Shown: positions 17,261 to 24,337 of the stretch, one piece after another | Numbering within the stretch: the stretch's first letter is position 1 | Layout: every line of letters begins with the position of its first letter | Source: Burkholderia dolosa | GTDB taxonomy: Bacteria; Pseudomonadota; Gammaproteobacteria; Burkholderiales; Burkholderiaceae | DNA length: 64,000 nucleotides | Reading direction: 5' to 3' | Assembly (NCBI RefSeq): GCF_902499135.1 | Contig: NZ_CABVPR010000001.1 | Location: forward strand, 1 to 64,000 | Made by a program: the position numbers and the translations under genes | The notes under the pieces: model-generated | What the model was told of the DNA's origin: nothing | Database searches by the model: none | What the model saw: the letters and a program-made list of their open reading frames with translations, nothing else

Positions 17261-17277
17261 ATGACACGTTGTGTCAT
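17261..17277. promoter_or_regulatory. Perfect palindrome ATGACAC-GTT-GTGTCAT, probable XRE operator
   Basis: A 7+3+7 perfect inverted repeat between the divergent aldolase operon and XRE-cupin gene. A further TGACAC half-site lies at 17243-17248, and a plausible -10-like ACATTGTAT overlaps its left end. Position fits joint control of both transcripts. Confidence 0.65.
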
Positions 17278-17317
17278 GAACTACAATTTGTTTTTTGGGA
17301 ACGGAACCCGACGCTCC

Positions 17318-17860
17318 ATGACGATTCGCCTGAAGCTGCTGAGAAAACAGAAGGGCTGGACGCTCGACGTACTGGCCGACGAGACCGGCCTCACGAAAAG
17401 CTATCTGTCGAAGGTCGAGCGCGGCCTGAGCGTGCCGTCGATCGCCGTCGCGCTGAAGCTGTCGAAAGCGTTGGGCGTCGACGTCGAGCAGCTGTTCTCC
17501 GAAGGCCGCGATCGCGAGTTGATCGCGATTACGCGGGCCGACGAGCGCACCGCGACGGGCGCTGCATCACAGCGCCACGCGCACCGCTTCGAGAGCATCG
17601 CGGCCGGCGTCGCGCCCAAGAAAATGCTGCCGTTCGTCGTGTATCCGCCGCGCGAATTCGCGGCGTCGACGTTTCGCGAGCACGAGGGCGAGGAATTTCT
17701 GTTCGTGCACAAGGGACGCGTCGAAATCGAATTTCCGAACGAAACGGTGCAACTGAAAGCGGGCGACTCGGTCTACTTCAACGCATTGATTCCGCACCGC
17801 ACGCGAAGCGTCGGCGCGGTGCAGGCCGAGATTCTGGTCATCGTCAGTCACGAAGGGTAG
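17318..17860 (+). CDS. XRE-family regulator with C-terminal cupin domain
   Basis: A 180-residue regulator. Residues ~1-60 form an XRE helix-turn-helix (LRKQKGWTLDVLADETGLTKSYLSKVERGLSVPSIAVALKLSKALGV). Residues ~100-180 form a cupin barrel (EHEGEEFLFVHKGRVEIEFPNETVQLKAGDSVYFNALIPHRTR) that probably binds a small-molecule effector. The ATG at 17318 is chosen because the HTH begins right after it; an ATG at 17261 would translate the operator palindrome. It probably controls the divergent aldolase operon and itself. Effector unknown. Confidence 0.88.
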   Translation: MTIRLKLLRKQKGWTLDVLADETGLTKSYLSKVERGLSVPSIAVALKLSKALGVDVEQLFSEGRDRELIAITRADERTATGAASQRHAHRFESIAAGVAPKKMLPFVVYPPREFAASTFREHEGEEFLFVHKGRVEIEFPNETVQLKAGDSVYFNALIPHRTRSVGAVQAEILVIVSHEG

Positions 17861-18071
17861 GGAGCGTCGACCTATGCCACGCACATGCACATGTCCGCAA
17901 CCGCGCGCACGCGAACAGCATTCGCTTCAGCACGCACGACGGAAAGCGCCGCGCGACTGCGCGATACGGACGTCCTCGGGCTTTCCCGTCGGGCCGACCC
18001 AAGCCCGCTAATGCCGCGCCGATACGCACGTCGCCGCTGAAATCGTCACTTCTTCGCCCGAGGATCATCCG

Positions 18072-18809
18072 ATGGTCACCAAGGCCACCGCACCGTTCCA
18101 GCAAATCAAGACACGCGTTCGCCAGCACGTCGAATCGGGCGACTGGCGTCCGGGCGACCGCATTCCGTCGGAGCTCGAACTCGCTGCGCAATTCGGCGTT
18201 GCGCGCATGACGGTCAACCGCGCGCTGCGCGAACTGACCGAGGAAGGCGTGCTGAAGCGCATCGCGGGCGTCGGCACGTTCGTCGCCGAATCGAAGCCGC
18301 AGTCGAACCTGCTGATGATCGCGCATATCCGCGACGAGATTCGCGCACGCGGGCATGAATATCGCTGCCGCGTGCTGAGCCAGTCGCGCGACCCGGCGTC
18401 GTTCGACGTCGCCGCGGCGTTCGGCCTGCCGGTCAATACGCCGGTCTTTCACGTGGTGTGCGTGCACGAGGAGAACGGACGTCCGATCCAGCTCGAGGAC
18501 CGCTACGTGAACCCGGCGGCCGCACCCGAATTCATCGAACAGGACTTCCAGGCCGTGCCGCCGTCGGAGTACCTGTACAACAACGTGTCGCATTACGAGC
18601 TCGAGATCGAGCATGTCGTCGACGCGTCGCTGCCGACCGGCGAGCAGGCGCGGCTGCTCGACATGCGTGCCGACGAGCCGTGCCTCACGCTGACGCGCCG
18701 CACCTGGACGAACGGGCTGCCGGTCACGTTCGTGCACTTCCTGCATCCGGGCAACCGCTATCGGCTCGGCTCGCGCTTCAAGCCGGGCGCCGGACGTCAC
18801 CAGACCTGA
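18072..18809 (+). CDS. GntR-family regulator, HutC subfamily
   Basis: A 245-residue GntR regulator. The winged HTH spans residues ~5-75 (GDWRPGDRIPSELELAAQFGVARMTVNRALRELTEEGVLKRIAGVGTFVA), followed by a UTRA effector domain. The VHEENGRPIQLEDRYVNPAAAPEFIEQDF segment (residues ~135-163) and the FVHFLHPGNRYRLGSRF end closely follow histidine-utilisation repressor HutC. No hut genes are in the window, so the true effector may differ, and the only close gene is the convergent PhyH-type oxygenase 63 bases downstream. Called at subfamily level only. Confidence 0.85.
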   Translation: MVTKATAPFQQIKTRVRQHVESGDWRPGDRIPSELELAAQFGVARMTVNRALRELTEEGVLKRIAGVGTFVAESKPQSNLLMIAHIRDEIRARGHEYRCRVLSQSRDPASFDVAAAFGLPVNTPVFHVVCVHEENGRPIQLEDRYVNPAAAPEFIEQDFQAVPPSEYLYNNVSHYELEIEHVVDASLPTGEQARLLDMRADEPCLTLTRRTWTNGLPVTFVHFLHPGNRYRLGSRFKPGAGRHQT

Positions 18810-18872
18810 GCGAGCGGCACGCGCGTCCATGCGCGACAAGCGGCACACGCGACACACAGGACGCGCACGCGA

Positions 18873-19724
18873 TCAGATCGCGTCCGCCTGCCCCGCATCA
18901 CGCGACCACACGACCGGAAACAGCGGATGCGCGAGCGGCGCGCCGTCCGGCAGTTCGTCGGCGAGGCCGGGAAAATCGGGCGACGTTTTCCAGCGGCGCG
19001 GCGCATGGCGGACGTCGTCGCCGACGAAGCGGATCGAGAACGCACGCCGGCGATTCTGCGTACCGCCCGACGCGTGCAGCGTCAGCATCCGGAAGCACAC
19101 CATGTCGCCGGGCTCGAGCGCCCAGCGCCGGATCGGAAATGCCGCGCGATCGGCGTCGATGTCCGGCAGGTCCGCGAGGCTGCCTTCCGGAAACCACTTC
19201 GCTTCCTTGTCCATGAACGTGCGCGGCATCAGCCACGGCCCGCGATGCGAACCCGCGACGAATTCCAGCGTCGACTCGAGCGGCACCGGATCGACGGGAA
19301 TCCACATGCTGACGTTGTCGTCGCCTTCGATGTTGTAGTACGGCTGATCCTGATGCCACGGCGTGCGCTGTCGCGTGCCGGGCTCCTTCACGAGCAGATG
19401 GTCGTGATACAGCCGCACGGTCGCGGTGCCCATCAGCGCGGCGGCCACCGACGGCGCCGGCGAGCGCACGATGAAGTCGCGATACGCGTCGATGTGCTGC
19501 CAGTTGCAGAAGTCCTCGAAGAACCAGCCCGGATCGTCGGGCCGGCTCGCGACTTTCGCGCGCGCGCTCGGCCCCGCGAGGTTCGCATCGATGCCGGCGC
19601 GCAGCGTCGCCACTTCGTCGGCCGAAAAGATGCGTCTGATGCAGACCGCGCCTTCGTCGCGGAACGCGGCGATCAGTTCGGGCGTCACGGCTTTTGCGAC
19701 ACGGTCCGGGATGTTCGTCGTCAT
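18873..19724 (-). CDS. Phytanoyl-CoA dioxygenase (PhyH) family protein
   Basis: A 283-residue Fe(II)/2-oxoglutarate-dependent oxygenase. The iron facial triad is visible: His124-x-Asp126 in TPWHQDQPYY and the distal His217 in LTLHASGG, with an Arg cluster at 225-227 for 2-oxoglutarate. The length is usual for bacterial PhyH proteins, which hydroxylate diverse small molecules; the substrate is not evident. The start at 19724 agrees with the family N-terminus. A perfect 16-bp palindrome lies ~130 bases upstream. It is divergent from a LysR gene. Confidence 0.88.
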   Translation of the reverse strand: MTTNIPDRVAKAVTPELIAAFRDEGAVCIRRIFSADEVATLRAGIDANLAGPSARAKVASRPDDPGWFFEDFCNWQHIDAYRDFIVRSPAPSVAAALMGTATVRLYHDHLLVKEPGTRQRTPWHQDQPYYNIEGDDNVSMWIPVDPVPLESTLEFVAGSHRGPWLMPRTFMDKEAKWFPEGSLADLPDIDADRAAFPIRRWALEPGDMVCFRMLTLHASGGTQNRRRAFSIRFVGDDVRHAPRRWKTSPDFPGLADELPDGAPLAHPLFPVVWSRDAGQADAI

Positions 19725-20100
19725 GGTGCGCCTGTCGGTCGAATGGGACGTCGCGATTTCGCGCCGTGAACGGTCGATGCCGAAGCCGGCGAGCGACGCG
19801 CCGCACCGCGCTGCATCGCATCCATAGCTATCGGCTTCGCTGAATTAGCGCTGCAGTCTAGACTGCAACATCTTGACGCGCAATCCCGATTTTCCCGCTT
19901 ATATAAAGTTCAATATCGTCACCGGCGTGAACCGCTTCAACGTCCTCCGCCGCGTCTCGTTGTTATGCAGCCTATACCACGCCGACGCCCCGCCCCGGCA
20001 CTCGCCCCTTCGCAAACCGCGATTGCCCGCCGCTCACGCGCATGTTAAAAACGCCGCACGCATTTGAAAACGAAATGCACGAATCCGAAAAAGTGCGGAA
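19725..20100. other. Divergent intergenic region PhyH / LysR
   Basis: 376 bases, with an AT-rich middle. Contains the 16-bp palindrome at 19852-19867 and, 23-41 bases before the LysR start, an ATTT-N7-AAAT inverted repeat (20062-20076) that fits a LysR T-N11-A site. No gene is supported. Confidence 0.5.
19852..19867. promoter_or_regulatory. Perfect 16-bp palindrome TGCAGTCTAGACTGCA
   Basis: Uninterrupted palindrome located 128 bases upstream of the PhyH start and ~235 bases upstream of the LysR start. The compact even symmetry suits a dimeric HTH repressor, for example the GntR/HutC-type gene at 18072, but no direct link can be shown. Confidence 0.5.
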
Positions 20101-20964
20101 ATGAATAGACCCCTGTTCGACCTCGACCTGCTGCGCGCGCTCGCGATGGTCGCCGATTGCGGCAGCTTCACGACCGCTTCCGCGCGTCTGCATTCGACGC
20201 AGTCGACGGTCAGTCAGAAGGTGCGGAGGCTCGAGGAAGCCGCCGGGCATCGGCTGCTCGATCGCGGCGCGCGCGACGTGCGTCCGACGGACGCCGGCGT
20301 CACGGTGCTCAGCTACGCGCGGCGGATGCTCGCGCTGAACGACGAGCTGCACGACGCGCTGTCGGGCGCGACGGTCGCGCTGACGATCCGGCTCGGCGTG
20401 CCCGACGATTTCGCGGCGGGCCGCACGACGCACGCGCTCGCCGCGTTCAAGCGCGCGCATCCGCAGGTCAAGCTCGAAGTGACGTGCGGGCTGAGCCGCG
20501 ACATCTGCGCCGCATACGATCGCGGCGAACTCGATCTCGCGCTGATCAAGCAGCGCCGCGACAGCCGGGAAGCCGTCGTGCGCTGGCCCGAAAAGCTGCG
20601 CTGGATCGACAGCGCGAAGCATCCGTCGCTCGATCTCGATCCGGTGCCGCTCGTCGTGTTTCCGCCGCGCGGCCTGTACCGCGACGACATGATCAAGGCG
20701 ATCGAGGAGCGCGGCCGGCGCTGGCGGATCAGTTTCACGACGTCGAGCCTGAGCGGCATCCAGGCTGCGGTCGCGGACGGCCTCGGCATCAGCGTGCTGC
20801 CGGCACGCGCGGTGACGGACGAGCACGTCGTGCTGACCGCGAAGCAGGGCTTCGCGCCGATCGAGCACATGGACATCGCGATCCTGCATCGGCCGACGGC
20901 CGATCCGATGGTCGGCGAGCTGACGCAGGCGCTCGCGACGATGCTGGAACACGAGCCGCAGTAG
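20101..20964 (+). CDS. LysR-family transcriptional regulator
   Basis: A 287-residue LysR regulator: HTH at residues ~8-65 (LLRALAMVADCGSFTTASARLHSTQSTVSQKVRRLEEAAGHRLLDR) and a complete effector domain ending in ADGLGISVLPARAV. It resembles the LrhA/OxyR-like subset with a short linker. The ATG at 20101 starts the family alignment. Divergent to the PhyH-type oxygenase and convergent with the amidohydrolase (36-base gap). A T-N11-A type site lies just before it. Target genes are not certain; the oxygenase is the simplest candidate. Confidence 0.87.
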   Translation: MNRPLFDLDLLRALAMVADCGSFTTASARLHSTQSTVSQKVRRLEEAAGHRLLDRGARDVRPTDAGVTVLSYARRMLALNDELHDALSGATVALTIRLGVPDDFAAGRTTHALAAFKRAHPQVKLEVTCGLSRDICAAYDRGELDLALIKQRRDSREAVVRWPEKLRWIDSAKHPSLDLDPVPLVVFPPRGLYRDDMIKAIEERGRRWRISFTTSSLSGIQAAVADGLGISVLPARAVTDEHVVLTAKQGFAPIEHMDIAILHRPTADPMVGELTQALATMLEHEPQ

Positions 20965-21000
20965 CGGCGCGCGAGCGCGGCTGCATGTGCGGCCGCACGC

Positions 21001-22185
21001 TCACACGAGCGCGCCGTTGCGCGCGACGATCTTCCCCGACGATACGACGAGCGTTCGCACCGGCCGCGCGACGACGGCCTCGGCGTGCGTCGCCGCGTCG
21101 ACGAGCACGACGTCCGCGCGGCTGCCCGGCTCGAGCCCGTAATCGGCAAACCCGCAACCGAGCGCCGCGCCGTGAGTCACGCAGTCGAGCGCGAGTTCGA
21201 GCGCATCGTCGCGGCGGAAATCGTTGCGCATGCCGATCAGCATCGCGCGCTCGAGCATGTCGGGCGACCCGTACGGCGTCCACGTGTCGCGCACGCCGTC
21301 GTTGCCGCCGATCACGGTCACGCTGGCCGCGCGACACGCGGCAACCGGTGGCACCGGCACCGAGGCCGGCGCGGTCGTGACGATCGCGACGCGCAGTTCG
21401 GCCATCCGCGCGAGCAGCGCGTCGCGCTCGCGTTCGGCGAGATCGCCGATGCAGAACCCGTGGCTGATCGTTACCTTGCCCTGCATACCGAGCGCGGCGG
21501 TGCGCTGCAGGATCAGGTCGAGCGAAAACGCGCCCATCGACGCGCGCTCGTGCAGATGAATGTCGAGCCCGCATCCGTGGCGCTCGGCGATCGCGAACAG
21601 CACGTCGACCGCCTTCACCGGATCGCGTTCGATCGCGCACGGATCGATCCCGCCGAGCAGATCGGCGCCCGCGCGCAGCGCGTCGGACAGCAATGCGTCG
21701 GTGCCCGGCCGCTGCAGCACGCCGGATTGGGGAAACGCGACGATCTGGATGTCGACTTGCCCGCGCAGCGCGTCGCGCGTCGCCAGCACGCCGTGCAGGT
21801 GCCGCAGCCCGGCGTCGGTGTCGATGTCGACGTGCGTGCGGATGCGCGTCGTGCCGGCCGCGACGAACGCACGCGCGAGCGCGAGCGACGCGGCGCCCGC
21901 ATCGTGTCCGCTCGTCGCGCGATAGCGGCGTTCGTTGTCGATGCGATCGACGAGGCTGGGTCCGACTGCGTTCCGATACCACGGCATGCCCCAGTGCGTC
22001 TTGTCGAGGTGCGTATGGCCTTCGACGAGACCCGGCAGCGCGAGCGCGCCCGCGCCGTCCTCGATCGTGCAGCCGGCCGGCGCGTCGAGCGACGGGCCGA
22101 CGCGCACGATGCGATCGCGTTCGATCAGGATGTCGAGCGCAGCGTCGGCGCCCGTGCGGACGTTGCGGATCAGCAGGTCGGTCAT
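21001..22185 (-). CDS. Cytosine deaminase-like metal-dependent amidohydrolase
   Basis: A 394-residue amidohydrolase of the cytosine deaminase/N-isopropylammelide hydrolase branch. Metal ligands are visible in EGHTHLDKTHW (HxH plus the CodA-type LDK), LDIHLHE in the middle, ISHGFCIG, and the late GGNDGVRDTWTPYG (catalytic Asp region). Substrates of this branch are small ring or amide N-compounds; cytosine itself is possible but not proven. No clear Shine-Dalgarno lies before the ATG at 22185, and an 8-bp tandem array begins only 24 bases upstream, which is unusual. Convergent with the LysR gene. Confidence 0.84.
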   Translation of the reverse strand: MTDLLIRNVRTGADAALDILIERDRIVRVGPSLDAPAGCTIEDGAGALALPGLVEGHTHLDKTHWGMPWYRNAVGPSLVDRIDNERRYRATSGHDAGAASLALARAFVAAGTTRIRTHVDIDTDAGLRHLHGVLATRDALRGQVDIQIVAFPQSGVLQRPGTDALLSDALRAGADLLGGIDPCAIERDPVKAVDVLFAIAERHGCGLDIHLHERASMGAFSLDLILQRTAALGMQGKVTISHGFCIGDLAERERDALLARMAELRVAIVTTAPASVPVPPVAACRAASVTVIGGNDGVRDTWTPYGSPDMLERAMLIGMRNDFRRDDALELALDCVTHGAALGCGFADYGLEPGSRADVVLVDAATHAEAVVARPVRTLVVSSGKIVARNGALV

Positions 22186-22742
22186 GTCGGTGCCCGTTCG
22201 GTCGGTGCGCAGGTACGCAGGTACGCAGGTACGCAGGTACGCAGGTACGCAGGTACGCAGGTACGCAGGTACGCAGGTACGCAGTGTCGATCGTTATCGT
22301 GCGAACTACAATGCGGCGCGACCGTTGATGGAGAAGGCAGCCACGATATCGTGACGCCGCCGCGCGACACCAATTAAGTCGCGATGCCGCGCATTCGATT
22401 TGGCGATGTGCGGCGCACGTGCGAAGCGGCATGCGGCGCGTGCACCGAAACGCTTCGAGCACTTCGGCCACTTCGAGCACTTCCGCCCGCGCCCGGCGCG
22501 TGACGCCACTCGACGAAAACGCCGCCGCATAGACGCCGACGACACCTCGATCCGGCCATCGCTCGCGCCGCCACGATTGGTTGCGACACGCCCGCCGCAA
22601 CCGACGAGTCACGCGGCAACAGACTTTACACGTTGTTACCCGGCCGCCCCGGACGCGCATCGGGCCATTCCTTATACTCACGCCGAGTTCGCCAGCCGTC
22701 CCGGCATTCGTCGGCGGACCCGTTGCCGATTCAGGAAACATC
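22186..22742. other. Intergenic region with 8-bp array
   Basis: 557 bases between divergent starts of the amidohydrolase and the lipoprotein gene. Holds the 72-bp tandem array at 22209-22280. The remainder has no supported gene; a promoter for the lipoprotein is expected near 22660-22700 (CCTTATACTCACG resembles a -10 with TATACT at 22673-22678). Confidence 0.5.
22209..22280. repeat. 8-bp tandem repeat (GCAGGTAC) x9
   Basis: Nine perfect copies of GCAGGTAC. It lies 24 bases upstream of the amidohydrolase start, in its promoter/leader region, so length variation would change promoter-to-start spacing. Confidence 0.97.
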
Positions 22743-23390
22743 ATGATGCGCATGCCTTCCACGAAGACCGTTCTGTTCGCCTCGCTCGTCGCCGTGGCGG
22801 CGCTTTCGCTGACCGCCTGCGTCGCACCCGGCTACGGCCCGTACGGCACGCAGCCGTATCCGCAGCAACAGTACGCGACGCCCGGCTATGCGCAGCCCGC
22901 GTACGCGCAGCCGGGCTACGTGCAGCAGCCCGCCTATCCGAACCAGGCGCCGTACGACACGCAGCAGCAATACGGCGCGCAGCCGTACAGCGCGTACGGC
23001 AATCAATACGGCAACCAGTACGGCGGTCAATACGGCAACGGCTACGGCACGCAATACGGCACCGTCACCAACATCCGCCCGATCAGCAGCGCGGTCGGCC
23101 CGTCGGGTGTCGCCGGCACCGTGGTCGGCGCGCTGATCGGCGGCGTGCTGGGCAATCAGATCGGCCGCGGTCACGGCCGCGATGCGGCCACCGTGATCGG
23201 CGCGCTCGGCGGCGCGGTCGCCGGCAACCAGATCGGTCAGCAGATGGGCGCGCAGCAGGCGCCGAGCAGCTACCGGATCGACGTGCAGGTCAGCGACGGC
23301 TCGACGCGCGCGTTCGACGTGCAGTCGCCGGGCGATCTGCGGCCGGGCGATCGCGTGCGAATCGACGGCAATCAGTTGTCGCGGTATTGA
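22743..23390 (+). CDS. Glycine-zipper 2TM-domain outer-membrane lipoprotein
   Basis: A 215-residue lipoprotein. The signal peptide ends in the lipobox LSLTAC with Cys26 as the lipidated residue. Residues ~27-110 are a low-complexity Tyr/Gly/Gln/Pro tract (YGNQYGNQYGGQYGN-like). Residues ~122-165 are a glycine-zipper 2TM segment (GTVVGALIGGVLGNQIGRGHGRDAATVIGALGGAVAGNQIG), as in SlyB/RcsF-associated proteins, and a short beta-rich domain closes the protein. Probably an envelope-stabilising factor. ATG 22743 is supported by TCAGGAAACATC upstream. Stands alone. Confidence 0.88.
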   Translation: MMRMPSTKTVLFASLVAVAALSLTACVAPGYGPYGTQPYPQQQYATPGYAQPAYAQPGYVQQPAYPNQAPYDTQQQYGAQPYSAYGNQYGNQYGGQYGNGYGTQYGTVTNIRPISSAVGPSGVAGTVVGALIGGVLGNQIGRGHGRDAATVIGALGGAVAGNQIGQQMGAQQAPSSYRIDVQVSDGSTRAFDVQSPGDLRPGDRVRIDGNQLSRY

Positions 23391-23769
23391 TCTCGATGCA
23401 TGCGCGGCGAGTGACGCCGCGCATCGCCCGATCCGTTGCGGCGCATCGGATCAATCGTCGTTCTTCCGCCGCTTCGTCGACATGCGCGCGTGCAACGCGA
23501 TCGACTCGCTTCGCGTGCACTGCGCCGGACCGTTTCCGCTCACCGCCCGTCGTGAAGCGCAGGACGCCCGCGCGCCGAAATGCGTCCGCACCGGATGATT
23601 CATCGCGTCTACGTTCGCCGTGCGGTCGTCGACGCACGCCCACGCCAGCCGGCACGACGTCGTGCCGCATCGCGGTTCACGCGACCGTCCGATTCCGATT
23701 AGCATAGTCGCGATGCTGCGCCCGCCTGCCGCGGCGCACGCCGACCGTCCTGCTTTCCGTAGACCCGCG
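23391..23769. other. Intergenic region after lipoprotein gene
   Basis: 379 bases before the GNAT gene. No terminator with a T-run, palindrome or supported ORF is seen. A promoter-like CGATTAGCATAGTCGC patch occurs near 23696-23712. Confidence 0.35.
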
Positions 23770-24279
23770 ATGACGATCACGATCCGCCTGCTCGATGCGG
23801 CCGACGCCGCCGCCTTCAAGACCGTGCGTTTGCGCGCGGTCGACACGTCGCCCACGTCGTTCCTGCCGACCCTCGATGAAGAAGCCGCGCTGCCCGCCGA
23901 CGAATTCGCGGCGCGCGTCACGCCGACGCCGGTGCAGGCCGTGTTCGGCGCGTTCGACGGCCAGACGCTCGTCGGCATCGCGGGCGTGCGTCGCGATGCG
24001 CGCACGAAGGTCGCGCACAAGGCGACGATCTGGGGCGTGTACGTCGAGCCCGCGTATCGCGGCCGCGGAATCGCGCAATCGCTGCTCGACAGCGCGACCG
24101 CACATGCGTCGCACGCGTGGCAGTGCCGGCAGCTGATGCTGTGCGTGAACGCGATCAACGATGCCGCCGAACGGCTGTATGCGTCGCAGGGTTTCGTGCG
24201 CATCGGCACCGAGCCGCGCGCGCTCTGCATCGACGGCCGCTTCTACGACGAGCACTACATGGTGAAGCTGCTCGCGTGA
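23770..24279 (+). CDS. GNAT-family N-acetyltransferase
   Basis: A 169-residue GNAT acetyltransferase. The acetyl-CoA site is visible as the VYVEPAYRGRGIAQSLLD motif (Q/RxxGxG/A type) and the C-terminal NDAAERLYASQGFVRIGTEPRAL helix-strand pair. Substrate is not predictable. The ATG at 23770 begins the MTITIRLLDAADAAAFKTVRLRAV family start; an upstream ATG would add 19 unsupported residues. Convergent with the GH28 gene, with a long perfect hairpin in between. Confidence 0.87.
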   Translation: MTITIRLLDAADAAAFKTVRLRAVDTSPTSFLPTLDEEAALPADEFAARVTPTPVQAVFGAFDGQTLVGIAGVRRDARTKVAHKATIWGVYVEPAYRGRGIAQSLLDSATAHASHAWQCRQLMLCVNAINDAAERLYASQGFVRIGTEPRALCIDGRFYDEHYMVKLLA

Positions 24280-24281
24280 AG

Positions 24282-24330
24282 CGGCCGTTCGCGCGCGTCG
24301 ATCGAAGACGAAGACGCGCGCGAACGGCCG
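24282..24330. terminator. 18-bp perfect inverted repeat between convergent genes
   Basis: CGGCCGTTCGCGCGCGTC (24282-24299) pairs perfectly with GACGCGCGCGAACGGCCG (24313-24330) around a 13-base loop. It starts 2 bases after the GNAT stop and ends 7 bases before the GH28 stop. No T-run follows on either strand, so it is a bidirectional hairpin rather than a classical intrinsic terminator. Confidence 0.6.
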
Positions 24331-24337
24331 ACGCGCA

